DNA of 64,000 nucleotides. Origin: Cristatella mucedo (lineage: Eukaryota > Bryozoa > Phylactolaemata > Cristatellidae). A model generated the notes under the pieces. It was not told the DNA's origin. It worked only from the letters and a program-made list of their open reading frames with translations, and did not search any database. This document shows, one piece after another, positions 41,906-53,822 of the stretch (its first letter is position 1; every line of letters starts with the position of its first letter). The DNA lies in NCBI GenBank assembly GCA_009760855.2, contig WPIO01000016.1, positions 3,743,501 to 3,807,500 of the forward strand. The letters are read 5' to 3'. A program made the position numbers and the translations under genes.

Positions 41906-42084
41906 AGCTTCCAAAGTGGCTCTTTAGTGGTCGAAGTACTCTTAGTAGTACTTCTTACTCTTAGTAGTACTCTTTAGTGGTCGAAGTTGTTAGGTCACAG
42001 GTTCATTCAAACGTAGGCCGGGCTGCCGAAAAAAGCCACTAGGCCACTGCAGCTGGTGATGAATAGGGCTGCAAAGACTAGTTA

Positions 42085-43095
42085 ACAAATCTCAAGAGGT
42101 TTGACCACATGTCTCCTTTGCTGAAGGAGCTTCGATGGCTTCCGTTTGATCAACGGATACAGAGTCAAGTTCTTACGCTGACCCACAGGGCCCGCCACGG
42201 CTTATAGTAGTAATAATAATACATTTGTGTAGCGCCATCAGAGAACCGAATCTCTTTCTAGGCACTTTAAAGATGTAATAGAAACCATTACCAAATGATT
42301 GGTAGTAACATCCGCAAGCAGCAGGCACAGTGCAAGCAGGCATATGTACACGAAGGGCAAATCCCAAAGACCCACTAAATGCTGTAATTAACAGGTGTTT
42401 TAAGCTTCTTTTTAAATGTAGTCAAGTCAGGCGACGTTGTGACGTGCGTTGGTAGTAAGCTCCAGGCTTTGGGAGCATACGAACTAAAAGCACGGTCTCC
42501 AAAGGTTTTGAGGTTCGTACGAGGTATGGCTAAACGACTCGAGTCAGGACAGCGGTTTTTGTACGATTGTCGGCCTGGTAGGGGCTTGGCTCCTTCATGA
42601 CTAGCTGAACTGCCGTCTCCTTTGCTAAAAGAGCTAGGATGGATGCCGGTTGAGCAACAGATACAGAGCAAAGTTCTTACACTGACCCACAAGGCCCGCC
42701 CCGGCTTGACTCCTTCGTACTTAGCTGAACTGCTGCACCAGTTTAAGGCTCCTCATGCCCTCAGGTCCTGTGTGGACAATAAATTAGCTATTCCATTCCT
42801 CCGCTTAAAGACTGTTAGCGACAGAAACTTTCACTCTGCAGGTCCTAGACTGTGGGATGTACTTCCACAATTCTTACGCATCGACAACTACTCTTCTGCT
42901 GCCGACGGTGGCACACGTCCTTTTCCAGCATGTTCCAGTGCTGCTTCTTCCATGCTACGTCACTACCTCAACTGCTCTCCTGACTCAGCTGTACTTTTCA
43001 CGTTCTCTTCGTTGCATGAAATGAAGGCTGTTAGCAACCGAATGCGTACCGAAAGCCACTTAGGCTTTGAGTTCACTACAGAAAACTCTCCTGGT
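42085..43095 (+). mobile_element. LINE family B copies split by a reverse LINE A
   Basis: Family B sequence (FDHMSPLLKELRWLPFDQR-like) runs to 42204 and is interrupted by a reverse LINE A 3' end (42205-42570). Family B resumes at GGGGCTTGGCTCCTTCATGA. A second family B unit starts at about 42608 (LGWMPVEQQIQSKVLTLTHK) and continues to the tail near 43090. Confidence 0.8.
42205..42575 (-). mobile_element. LINE family A insert within family B
   Basis: AATAATAATACATTTG and the complement of the family A end start the insert. The coding remnant [20 protein letters not shown] is on the reverse strand. Confidence 0.85.
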
Positions 43096-43640
43096 ACGTG
43101 CACACGAAGAAGAATCACGAAGACCTACCAAATGCTGTAAAATAAGCATAACATGGTTAAAGGTGACCATTGCCAACATGCAAAACATGGTTAGTGGTAG
43201 TATGCAATGTCAGCATGCACAAGCAAACAAAGAACGAATCACACGGACCCACTAAATGCTGCGATAAACAGGTGCGTTTTAAGCTTCTTTTTTAAATGTC
43301 GTCAAGTCAATGGGATGTCATGACGTCAGTGGCGAGTGAGTTCCAGGCTTTGGGAGCTTATGAACTAAAGGCACGGTCTCCAGAGGATTTGAGGTTGGTT
43401 CGAGGCATAGCTAAACGACTTGGGTCAGAATTAGAGAAAGTCTGCTGCCATCCATGTGAGGATGTCAGCAGTACATGCAGCAAGGAAATTGAGAGAATTT
43501 GATGTGCTCATGGGCTGGGAGGGATCAACACGAAGATACAACTGAGTGTCATCTGCATAGGAGTGAAAGCCTAGATTGTGCTTGGCAATCACATCGGCAA
43601 GAGGGAGAGTACAAACCATAAAAGGAACCAAGCATGGAGC
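43096..43640 (-). mobile_element. LINE family A fragment with YADD box
   Basis: The reverse frame at 43631-43431 reads [20 protein letters not shown] followed by [10 protein letters not shown], which is the reverse-transcriptase palm motif with both aspartates kept, then [10 protein letters not shown]. The 3' part (43200-43430) joins at a deletion. Confidence 0.85.
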
Positions 43641-43654
43641 ACTGAGGTACCAAA

Positions 43655-43872
43655 TACTTCACTGGTTGCATGCTGCCACTAATCATACTTACATGCTGAC
43701 CCTGTGCATTTCACCCCTAACCACGTTATTTATGTTGTTTATCAAGCATGATATTTCTACTCACCATTCAATCGTATTTCCCTTGCAGCAAATGTAAAGG
43801 GCCTAGAAAGAGATTGAGTTCTCTGAGGGCGTTCTCTTTATCAAGTGTATTATAATTATTACTATTATTATT
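43655..43872 (+). mobile_element. LINE family A 3' tail, forward
   Basis: GCTGCCACTAATCATACTTA, GCATTTCACCCCTAACCACG and GGCCTAGAAAGAGATTGAGT, then an ATTATT tail. It lies head-on to the reverse copy before it. Confidence 0.85.
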
Positions 43873-44776
43873 GGGACGACCTTTGTCTGCTCACACCCGT
43901 ACTCTGGAGTCTGATAACATTACCATCCGCAAACAGATTTGTGTAAAGTGTGTTTTATATTTATTTGCACTGCTGCTTTGTTTTTACCACTTTTGTTAAA
44001 TTCAAAGTGCACTATCTTCATCTTCCGACAACGGAAACCGAATTATTTGCTGGATCTGCTGTGATTTTTCTGTGTCGAATTTTCCTTCATACTCGACGGC
44101 TGAAACCTAGTAGATACATAATAAAGTCTGAATGTAACCAATACATAACTAAATGCAGTCGTTACTAAAAGTAAAATGCAAAATACTTGGCATAAATCTT
44201 CAAAATTAAAGTTATACTAAACGGACAAGTCTGACCAGCTCTAGTTCAGCCTTCGAAGCACCACAAGATGGGATGCTGGAAGCATTTGCAAGTCGCCACG
44301 GACGGTTAGCAAAAAAAAAACTACTGCTTCAGCAAAAGCGTGCATAATATAAAAAATATTTAATGCTGTGTCTTAAGGGCTGCAGCAAAGATTGCTCTCA
44401 TTAATGTCACACCATTGTATCCAATATGCGCTTAGTGGGTAGCTTGGTACAATAATGCACGGGCATACCATTTGACATAATCGACAGCCGTGCAGCGGCT
44501 CCGGAAGCGAGCTGACATCACGTGACGAAACAGCAGGCAGGCATCGCAGATCAGCCGAAATTGCTTGCCCTGACCGATCGGCGATAAGCCGACTCGTGCA
44601 TCAATGAACGATGCACCGAGAGGCCACCGACAGCCCCCCCCCCCCCGGCACACGGTTTAGAAGTGCGTGCGTGGAAGCACCCAACGTGACGTGCCGCGAC
44701 ATTGATAGAGCACACATTGACAGATAGAGCACACACGCACAGCCAGGCAAACGAGAGGCTGCACGAGAGGCCGGTG

Positions 44777-44807
44777 CAGTGCTCTCTTGCATATCAAGAG
44801 AGCACTG
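44777..44807. repeat. Perfect 13 bp inverted repeat in the NKRF-like 3' region
   Basis: CAGTGCTCTCTTG and its exact complement enclose the loop CATAT. The hairpin lies 25 bp after the stop codon of the reverse-strand NKRF-like gene, so it should be in that mRNA's 3' untranslated region. Confidence 0.9.
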
Positions 44808-44831
44808 GGTGCAGTGGAGCCTGTCATCTTG

Positions 44832-47800
44832 TCAGTGGGACGGAGTTTTGTAGCTAGGGGAGCCTACTGACGAACTGCCCGTGGGGCCAATGACCTGGTA
44901 CTTCTCGTTGGAGCTGCCTGTCCTAACCACGTACTCGAGAAGCTGCAGCGGAGTGCGGCGTCGCTTCACTGTGAGAAAGCGATTCGACGAAGCGCCGCCG
45001 TAGCTCTTGCTGACCAGCGTCAGCTGCCGCGCCAACAGGTGAATGATCTTTCGCTCCTCCGAGCTGAAGTCGGTGGAAAAAACGAGATCGGTCTCATTTG
45101 CAGACGAAGCATAGTCAGAGAGAATCCTTGTCACGGCTTCTCGGAACGCTTCGTCGCAGCCTCGGGTATCTCCTCCGCTCCTCAGCTCGCTGCTGCTCTT
45201 GAAACCAAGACCTGTTAGAGAGTGCACACGTCGGTGAGCAAGCGCAAGTGCTCGTGCATTGGATTAGTCGAGTGCCTAAGCTGGCTTATAGTGGAGAAAT
45301 TCATTGCTTGAGAGTCCACTTCGGCATGTCCCTATAGTCGTGCCGCACCAGAATTACGAGAGGGGGACGTGGACCCGCCAGATTCTCAATTGCCATAAAA
45401 AGATTTGCGAGTGGCTATGCGAGTCCTATCTGGCCGCGAACCAGCTTCTTCTGCTTGAAGACCTTTAGTGACAGGTGCTTTGCTTTGGCTTGGGAGCTTT
45501 CTTTGGAACTGTGGAACCGCATGAAATGTTCGAATTCCACCCGACGCTCCCGGCAGTTCCTCTCAGAGAGCTGGTCAAGCTATTTACTCTACTTCTCCCA
45601 CTTCTCGTGCTTTCCGTATTATCTAGGTCTCGTGAGGCGTTGCTGGCCAGAAACTGCGCAGCGCCAGGCAAGTGCTGAAAGGCCAGCGCTGAAGACCGGG
45701 CTTCCAGAAACTTCCACAACCATGCAAGCCTCGGGAGGAGGGGGAGGGGCTGATTGCCCGACTAAAGACGACGACCACATTCCATCGGTCGGCTCGGCTG
45801 CAGCGATTGCCGCCAGAGCCGCTAGTAATAATAATAATAATAATTCACTTGATAAAGCGCCCTCAGAGAACTCAATCTCTCTCTAGGCGCTTTACATTTG
45901 CTGTAAAGTGAAATGCAATTGAATGGTAAGTAAAATCATGCTTGAAAAACAGACGAGATGAATAATATGGTTAGGGGTGACATGCACAGGGTCAGCATGC
46001 AAACGTGGTCAGTGGCAACATGCACGGTGTCAGCACGCGTAAGCACATCGAAGACGAATCACAGGGACCCACTAAATGCTGTCCTAGATAGTGAAATAGT
46101 GAGCAGGGCACACGATGAAAGTAGTGATCCCATTGGCCCTGGACCCTGGAGACAGATCAGCGATCAGCTGAGCTGAGCTCGGCCTGCTTACCTGCTCGGT
46201 TGATGACACCTTCGAGCTGCACAGGCTGCTCTATTCCATCGGACGATTTGCCTGCAAATCGCAGAGCCAGACAGCACGTGGCGACGAGCGAAGCGCCGTT
46301 TACTGGTATGAACGTGCGACCGACGGCCAAGGCTCTGCAATCGGCCACGGATCTCGGCTCGAGTCCGCGCACCGGCCGCGCCTACCTAGCCCGCCGCCCT
46401 GCCAACCCAGCTTCTGCATCAGCTTGCCGCCGACGCTGTCCTTGCCGATTCGGGCCCCAGCGGTCGATGAGCGCACGTCAGTGGGAGTGATCTCGACGTC
46501 GCTGGACAGCGCACCGAAAACGTCGTCCTTACTAACAGCTGAAACGGCGAGGACGAGCCGAAAGGTGAAGCCGAAAAGACGTACGAGTCGCCTCGCTGTA
46601 CACACCGAAGTCGAGGAGCGCGCAAGGGCAAACGGACGGACAATAGTGTGTGTAGTCGGTGCCACCGACCACCGACACGTCTGCTACTGGCTCACGTGTC
46701 TGCTGGAGGCGACATCATTCCTTACAGACTCGGCGGTTCTCTGCACAGGAATCATCTTTCGTGTTGCAACGCGATCGAAGTGGAACCGATGCACGAATTC
46801 CCGTTGCACTTTAATAATCACCGGGAGGGGAAAGGGAGCTGGGAAGGCAGGTCCATGACCTACCTTCCCACCTGTTCTGCCAGATAAAGAGTGCGGGAAA
46901 GGACGAAGGTCGTGCGGCAAAGGTCGTGCAGCAGCAGGCAGCAGCTGGCATTTACTGCTCACCTGGGCAGTCGAGGTAGTCGCTCGCTCCACGAAGCTGC
47001 ACCACCGTGTAGCAATGCTCCTGCAGGCGGCCGAGCACGAGCTGAGCTGCCGCGCGCTTGGCACTCGCCTTGTTTGCGCCTGCAAACGAGTGCAATCCGC
47101 CAATCATGCCACCCTCGATGCTCGAGCGCTTCACCCGGCAGGCACTCCCGACAGGCCGATGCAGCGATGGCCGCCAACGTCAGCATGTGCTCCTCCTTGC
47201 ACAAGCTCCCTATTGACGCGTGCAGCTGGCATGTTCGGTGAGAGAGGCGTGGCAACAACTGCCAATAACGGGAGACATGGAGGTAAGCACCGATCAACGA
47301 ATCGATCAAACAGTCAATCATCGATCACCAAATCAATTAACCAACCACACATCGGTCAACCAATCTTAAGTATCGACTAGCCGTTCGATCAAAGAATCGA
47401 GCAGCGATCAACCAAATCAAACAATTGACCAATCATGCACCACACAATCGATCAACGAATCATGTATCGATCAAAAAAAGTCGATTGACCAATCAAGCAT
47501 CGACCGAGATAGGACTTGGGTATCAACACCATCAGCTGCAAGCCTTAATGTCATGAACAATAATTTCCTCTAAATTTGTGCCGGGAAATCGCTATCAAAG
47601 TCATCTCAAACATGCTCGGTCTAGATTAACGAGTGCAGACGCATGCAGCATCGTGGCCGAATGGCAGCTCTTACGTCGGAGGAGCTCGAGTAGTGTTTGA
47701 CCTCCACCTAAACGGTGCGTGCGCTATTAAAATTACGAACCACAAGCGGTCCAGCTTATGACCGATGCTTCATGCAATAAGCACATGCAGCACATCTATG

Positions 47801-50535
47801 CATTGTGTTTGATTACTTAAGAAGCCAAGTACCTAACATTGTTGAAATTCGGACCTGCTTAGACAGGGACACTGCATCCAAGTTGGTCCGTACATTTGAG
47901 ACGTCCCGTGCCAACTTCTGAAATTAGCTGCTTGCTGATCTACCGGCCTGTGCAATCAGGCGCTTACAGTTGGTGCAAAACCTGGCAGCTACGCTCGTCT
48001 GTCGTGAACCAGTGTCCGTAGTTGCCACATCACACGCTGCTCGCCGACCTGCACTAGCTCCCAATCAAGCAGCGCATCGACTTCAAGGTTTAGTCACTTA
48101 CTTTTCGGTCCTGTCATTGTCTGGCTCCAGCCTACCCACCAGAACTCTCAACCTGGATAGGCATAGTACTCCCACCCAGCTCTTCAGACTCAAATATCGT
48201 TTAGCTATGCCTTGAACCAACCTCAAATCCTCTGGAGACGATGCCTTTAGTTCACACGGCTCTCAAATCATGGAACTCACTCCCGACTGACGATATCCCC
48301 CAGACCTACACATTCTGACACTGCATGTTACGTTGACACTGTGCATGTTACCACTAACCATATTATAAATGTTGACATCATGCGTGGTACTACTAAGTAT
48401 ATATGGCAATACTACCTTTACAGCATATTTAAAGTGCCTAGAAAGAGATACAGTTCTTTGAGGGTGCTACACACATTTATTATGATTACTATTTTATTAA
48501 ATCGGGAGATGAAGTGAAATTAAATTAGTTAAATTGGCTAAATCGGGGAAAATTAATATACAAAGTAATTAAAAAATTAAATAAAAATTACTACAATTTT
48601 TAAATAAATTAGTTAAATCGGTAGATGACACGATGGCAGTCGGAATTGAGTTTTCGAGTTTTTTGGGAGCATATTAACTGAAGGCACGGTCACCATGAGA
48701 TTTGAAGTTAGTTATGGACATAACTAAACGACCGGAGCAGAACGAACAAAAAGCAAACGAAGAGCACGTGGTGCTACGGGAGGCCCGAATGAAACTATTT
48801 CAGAAAGGTAATATAATGTATATCTCCATCTGTAACTACACAAAGCCAATGCGTGTGTGTGTGTGTCACGCTGGAGAGCTTGCTATAGCGCACTCACAGC
48901 CTAAGCGGTTTTCGGTATGCATTCGGTAGCCAACAGACTTTATCTCACAAACAAATATAAAGTGAGAAGCATAGCTGAGTCAGGAGAGCAGTCGAGGTAG
49001 TTAGTAGCATGCAAGTAGCAGCTCACGACGGCTGGAAAAGATGCGCCCAAGTCGGCAGCAGGAGAGTAGATGTCGTTGCATAAGAACTGTGGAAGTGAGT
49101 TCCACAGTCTCGGACCTGCAGAGCTAAAGCTTCTGTCGCCAAACGGTCTTTCAGTGAACGAACAGACAGCTAATTGATTGTCCATAGATGGCCTGAGGGG
49201 ACGAGGAGGCTGAAACTGATGGAGCAGTTCAGCTTTGGTATGAAGAGGCCAAGCCCTGGCGGGCTTTGCGGGTAAGCATAAGAACTAGGCCGGAGCAGGA
49301 CAACGAATGGGAAAGGTGAGTGACAGAAACTTGAAGTTAATATGCTACTTGATGGGAAGAAATCGCATGTCGGTGAGAATTTATGTAATGTGAAGTCCAT
49401 CTTAAATAAATAAATAACAAATAATAATGCATTTTGCATTTGATATAGCGCCCTCAGAGAACTAAATCTCTTCTAGGCACTTTAAATTTACTGTAAATGA
49501 AGCACGATCGAATGGTGTACGACAGATAAGCCTAGCTGCCGAGTGTTTCACCAGCTGTAAGCATCTTGTTGCACAGATAGGAAGACCTACAAGTAGATAC
49601 TTACATAAGACTAGTTGAGATGTCACGCATGCATGGACCGGTTTTTTGCAATGTTACGTGAGTGTAAGCAGGCAGACATGACTAAAAACTGATGTGCTCA
49701 TCTAGTAACAGGTAATTTGAAAAGGGGACATCCAGAAGGTGTACAGAGGCTTCAGGGGATTTGATCGAGCCGATTTGGAGGGTTAGGCTTTCCGGTCTCT
49801 GAGCAACATTTGGTTAGTCCACAATCATTAAGTTGGCTTTGTCGTCATTCATTTTGAGAATATCTTGCTGCCATCCAAGTGCGAATGTCAGCACATACAT
49901 GCCACAAGAGAGCTGAGAGTTTGAGATGCTGAAAGGCAGGGAAGAATCAATGCACAAGTTAAATAGCCTGTCATATATATATATAATATATATAGTTAAA
50001 TAGCCTGTCATCAGAATTAAAATGAAAGCCATAATAAGCTGCATCTTCAGTAGCTGTGACCACAGTCAGGAGTCTGATCCAAGATGCATGGGCTGGGTGG
50101 TGGCTGCAATGACAGCAACATTGTGAAAGCAACACACAATTGCTGCTTACGGAAGCCAGAATGGACGATCCTCTTTTTTAAGCACATCAGTGCCTGCCTT
50201 GACGAGTTGAGGTCACCAGGATGCTTCATAAGACGGTTGATCGCGTGGCGGCTCCGCCTGGGGGAAGAGGAGTGGCGAAGTCTCTTACCCGTGCCTTTGG
50301 CCACTGCCACGTCGTCTATAAGTAGGCTGCATGCGTGGCATGGCACGCCAGGAAGCTGCTCGTACAACCAGCTGAAGTTGACGCGATTCACTGCGAAGCT
50401 GTTGGCCAAGATCGCAGCAGCCGTCTCCAAGCCACTCGGCTGAGCTCGATTTTGGAATATGATGAAGTCACGGCCAAAGGGACCGCCGGCTCCTACATAT
50501 CGGTCGAGCTGCAGAAGGCAGGCAGAGGCGCCATC
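44832..50535 (-). CDS. NKRF: NKRF-like protein, C-terminal exons (dsRBD, G-patch, R3H)
   Basis: The family is nucleolar or nuclear, binds double-stranded RNA and helps XRN2 and DHX15 in pre-rRNA processing. Five exons on the reverse strand, 50535-50289, 47079-46963, 46538-46386, 46251-46192 and 45211-44832, join in frame to 318 residues including the natural C-terminus. The first two form a dsRNA-binding domain ([16 protein letters not shown] joined to [19 protein letters not shown], with the final basic helix). Exons 3 and 4 form a G-patch, [16 protein letters not shown] joined to [11 protein letters not shown]. The last exon holds an R3H-type domain: [18 protein letters not shown] and [10 protein letters not shown]. 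Human NKRF has the same order. The 5' exon could also start at 50508. The N-terminal exons were not found with certainty. Introns carry a LINE A fragment, and the first lies across a diverged tandem repeat. Confidence 0.87.
45825..46092 (-). mobile_element. LINE family A 3' end in an NKRF-like intron
   Basis: (AATAAT)n then the complement of the family A terminus, with GGTTAGGGGTGACATGCACA, and the end of the coding part near 46085. It is in the same orientation as the host gene. Confidence 0.88.
47290..47515. repeat. Diverged tandem repeat of a CGATCAACCAATCA-like unit
   Basis: More than a dozen imperfect copies of a 13-16 bp unit combining ATCGATCAA and CCAATCA follow one another. It lies in the intron between the two dsRBD exons of the NKRF-like gene. 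Confidence 0.75.
47516..47835. other. NKRF-like intron, no feature recognised
   Basis: No repeat or coding family is visible in this part of the intron. Confidence 0.4.
47838..48490 (+). mobile_element. Degenerate LINE family A 3' half
   Basis: TTGAAATTCGGACCTGCTTA, AGTTGGTCCGTACATTTGAG, AATCAGGCGCTTACAGTTGG and the terminal AAGTGCCTAGAAAGAGATAC mark a heavily mutated copy with broken frames. Confidence 0.75.
48815..49345 (-). mobile_element. LINE family B 3' part
   Basis: It begins with ATATAATGTATATCTCCATC and TGTAACTACACAAAGCC on the complement of the B end. The reverse frame keeps [23 protein letters not shown]. Confidence 0.82.
49425..50045 (-). mobile_element. Degenerate LINE family A fragment
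   Basis: The 3' end GATATAGCGCCCTCAGAGAA is followed by coding remnants in reverse, including [19 protein letters not shown] near 49814-49880, which equals the FLKLNDDKTSVLVM block of the copy at 58385. Confidence 0.75.
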
Positions 50536-50574
50536 CTGCAACGAGCAGCAGCTCGTCAGAGTTCGTAAAGCATC

Positions 50575-50670
50575 GCAGCGTGTACAGGTGCGCCACAATG
50601 TAAAAGGTACAGGTGTACAGTTTCGACACAACGTAAAAGGTACAGGTGTCCAGGTGCGCCACAATGGATG
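50575..50670. repeat. Short minisatellite beside the NKRF-like exon
   Basis: Three units based on GTACAGGTG and ACAA(T/C)GTAAAAG follow each other within about 95 bp. They start about 40 bp upstream, in gene sense, of the exon boundary at 50535. Confidence 0.75.
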
Positions 50671-50733
50671 CCGCACGGATCCACCGGACCAGCAGCCGTG
50701 CAGCCAACGGCACATTATAAAAATACGAGTATA

Positions 50734-51231
<498 letters not shown>

Positions 51232-51289
51232 AGCTGCCGCTCTGAGAGCTGTGCACATCGAGGGCAAGGGCAAGCTGCAAACCATGAGC

Positions 51290-51440
51290 GGTGGTGTGAA
51301 CTGCCCCCCTCGTCTTAGGAGAAGGGACACTTGTTTAAACAAAAAGGCTACTTAGCAATTCATTCAGAGCATCGGGCCACCACGCTTCCTGTTCATCAGC
51401 AGGCAGTTCATTAAATGCACCCATACACTCGTCAGGCAAT
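51290..51440 (-). other. Possible further exon of the NKRF-like gene
   Basis: After an acceptor-like GCGGTGCAG the reverse strand reads RLPDECMGAFNELPADEQEA and then WWPDALNELLSSLFV before a stop. The spacing and the FNELPADE stretch vaguely recall the region before the first dsRBD of NKRF, but no donor in the right phase was found. It may be chance. Confidence 0.2.
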
Positions 51441-51484
51441 CTCTGCACCGCATGCATTAAACCCGTCAGTCACAAACAGCAGCG

Positions 51485-51575
51485 GCAGGCGTGTAATGTA
51501 ACGTGTCTCCATCTGTAACACCACAAAGACTATGTGGTAGCTCTGCAGGAGAGCTATGTATAGCGCACTCGAGGG
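51485..51575 (-). mobile_element. LINE family B 3' tail
   Basis: GTAATGTAACGTGTCTCCAT, then CTGTAACACCACAAAGACTA, match the complement of the family end. Confidence 0.75.
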
Positions 51576-51739
51576 CACTGTCAGGAGGCATTCCTTAAGA
51601 GTGAAGTTGATTGTTGGGCAGAAAAGGTTGCGCAATCACGCACGAAGGCGAATCGATCATTAGCAGGTTGTCCATCGATCAATCGACCTGATTGGTTATT
51701 GGTTGTCCATCGATCAGGCACGAGAGAGTGAACTTGTAG

Positions 51740-51905
51740 TATTCAGCCCCAGGCCCTGGGCTAAGGTGCCCACACTTTGCGACCAGATCGTGGGTTCGAG
51801 TCTTGCAACAGGGTAAACAGAAGTAACCAGCTGCACGCAGAGCGATTGGCCTACAGGGCTCTTCTACTGCCATACAAATGAGGCTGTTGAATCAGCCAAC
51901 CTGCA
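51740..51905 (+). mobile_element. tRNA-derived SINE (type 2)
   Basis: The head GGCCCTGGGCTAAGGTGCCC and box B GATCGTGGGTTCGAGTC are followed by the core GATTGGCCTACAGGGC, TCTTCTACTGCCATACAAAT and GAGGCTGTTGAATCAGCC. The forward copy is nearly complete. Confidence 0.75.
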
Positions 51906-51945
51906 CTCTAGCCTCTGCGCTTTAGCCCCGGCATAGGTTACCCGA

Positions 51946-52842
51946 CGTGACAGGACAAAATGTCCCGACCCAAAATGTCCCGGACATAATGTCCCAGGAC
52001 AAAATGTCCCAAGACAAAATGTCCCTATACAAAAATGTCCCAGACAAAATGTCCCCGCACATGTGATATAAGATTAGTAATATTAATGTTATTTTGAACA
52101 GATTTTCTCAAAAGCAAGAGGGAAATAAATATAAAAGAGTAGGAAGTTATATCCAGTCAGTTTCGGTCCTCGCAACGCCAAATTTCTTTTCCATCTGCAC
52201 CATTTCTATGCTTCGTGAATAAGAATCCTCCGACTACAAGCTTCCCTGTTCCCTTCTGTGACGTTGTGAATTTCAGCATCTTCCTTAATTTTTTGTTTTG
52301 TCTTTTATTAAACATTCGAATTACATTTACAGTTATATAAATACTAATCACCTCGAAATCTTGTAAATTATTTATTGCACTGCACATCTTTCACCTACTA
52401 TAACAAACAGTTTTTAGTATAATATCCTTCACTGCAACTTCCACATATTTATACGTTTACAGTGAATCAGAAGCCGTTCATTAGTAAATATAACTGTAAA
52501 CTTTGATATCTTATCATGTAAGTTTGCTTGATTAATAAGACTATGGCACATGGGTTCATTTAAAGAGGCCTTTGATTAACTAAAGATGACTTCATTTAAA
52601 GAGGCCTTTGATTAACTGCACATGTATATGTCGAGACTGATGATCACAAGTAATCTCTCTTCAGTCTTCATTAAATATTAAAACTGTACATGCTACATTT
52701 TATTGGTGAAATATCGAAGCCTATTAATTATTATATATTTAAAATAACATGAATATGATTAATTTATTGTAACATGTGGGGACATTTTGTCCGGGACATT
52801 ATGTCCGGGACATTTCGTCCGGGGACATTTGGTCCTAGTACC
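51946..52842 (-). mobile_element. MULE-like DNA transposon with tandem-repeat termini
   Basis: The element is 897 bp long and flanked by a perfect 9 bp direct repeat, GTTACCCGA, at 51937-51945 and 52843-52851. Its inverted ends are arrays of about 14-20 bp units based on GGGACAAAATGTCCC: about six units on the left (51953-52060) and four on the right (52778-52835). A 9 bp target duplication with long inverted ends is the signature of Mutator-like elements. The inside is AT-rich and carries one FLYWCH-like frame. No transposase is present, so it is non-autonomous. Confidence 0.82.
52157..52276 (-). CDS. FLYWCH-like zinc-finger fragment inside the MULE-like element
   Basis: The reverse frame ends MLKFTTSQKGTGKLVVGGF, LFTKHRNGADGKEIWRCEDR, N and stop. 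FLYWCH fingers have the form F-x-S-x-KG, then L-x-x-x-G-F/Y-x-Y/F, then W-x-C, and then a later C-H. The first half fits; the last Cys-His pair is cut off by the stop. FLYWCH fingers occur in the transposases of many Mutator-like elements, so this is probably a remnant of the N-terminus of the parent transposase. The start was set at the methionine of the domain; the frame is open to 52387. Confidence 0.5.
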   Translation of the reverse strand: MKFTTSQKGTGKLVVGGFLFTKHRNGADGKEIWRCEDRN

Positions 52843-53009
52843 GTTACCCGAGCATTGCGACCCAGGTAGCGGCTCTCGTAAATGACATGAGACTGTTAAA
52901 CATAGACAGACATCGATAGAACCGATAGATTCGGACCGTGGCAAAAGGTCATCCAGATCGAACTGCTTCAATCTCTCCAGATCTAGAGAGCATCGGTATC
53001 GAATTTCAG

Positions 53010-53600
53010 ACAGATGCCGACTATTGGCCAAGTAAGTCTAGACACATTGACCTGGCAAGAGAGAGCACAGGTCGCATTAATACGAGCCGCATCCATTTCC
53101 ACAGCGAGCCCTGCTAAATCCGATTTCCTCCAGTTTCATCAGCCAGCGGCCAAAGGCTCGCTTCAAGGCCGCCTCCAAGAGCGGATTCAATCTAATTTTA
53201 GTAATGCTGTGGCTCTTTCGACTATCCTAGTTCGTCGAATCTCTATAGATTTCTTTTTTGCTCTCTGTGGTAACGGTTCACTGAGACTGAAGCACGAACA
53301 GCCAATCGCCAAGTATACAAGGCAGAGCAAGAGGGGGGCATTCGCCGGCCGAACCCCCAACAGCAGGCGGGCATTTCCCGCCCCCATAGAGCAGGGTAGT
53401 GAGGTGCACAGGCATTCTTTTTTTTTCTAGAGAACTCAAGATACAGCCTCTAACCCAAAGCATCTTACTGGCGAAAAAGTGAGTGCAGTAAAGATGCGAC
53501 CAGGGATCGTACAAAGAGAGGGGCCCAAAGACATGCGACCGGACTGATACCACTACTACGTCGTACTACTACGGTACTGGCATCTCACATGTATAAGTAA
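53010..53600. other. Unassigned sequence with an open frame
   Basis: A forward frame of 138 codons (53014-53430) begins MPTIGQVSLDTLTWQERAQV. I see no domain or splice evidence. It may be intergenic. Confidence 0.25.
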
Positions 53601-53669
53601 GTACTTGTTGCTTGTAGGCTGCTGCAGCCACATTACGGCTGGCTGCCTTTAGAACTAAAAAACTCGGCT

Positions 53670-53822
53670 GCTTTAACAGCCTCATCTGTATAGCGATTGA
53701 GTCTTATAGGCGATCACCACCATTTGCAGTTGGCAATAAAGAATCACTCAACTGCAGGATTCGAGCTCATGACCTCTGTCGTGAAGAGCGAGCACCTTAC
53801 CTCCTGGACTATCACGGCCGAG
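53670..53822 (-). mobile_element. tRNA-derived SINE (type 2)
   Basis: Reversed, the head GTGATAGTCCAGGAGGTAAG with GTGCTCGCTC, the box B region GGTCATGAGCTCGAATCC and the core TATTGCCAACTGCAAATGG, GTGATCGCCTATAAGAC, then ATACAGATGAGGCTGTT can be read. It is close to full length. Confidence 0.75.

Noticed and set aside
45475-45678. Forward frame between NKRF-like exons
   Set aside because: Lies in an intron of the reverse-strand gene and shows no family resemblance.
47290-47515. CRISPR-like array
   Set aside because: Units are short, imperfect and without unique spacers of constant length; the context is an animal intron.
53014-53430. 138-codon forward frame
   Set aside because: No start context, splice sites or domain; listed only as unassigned sequence.
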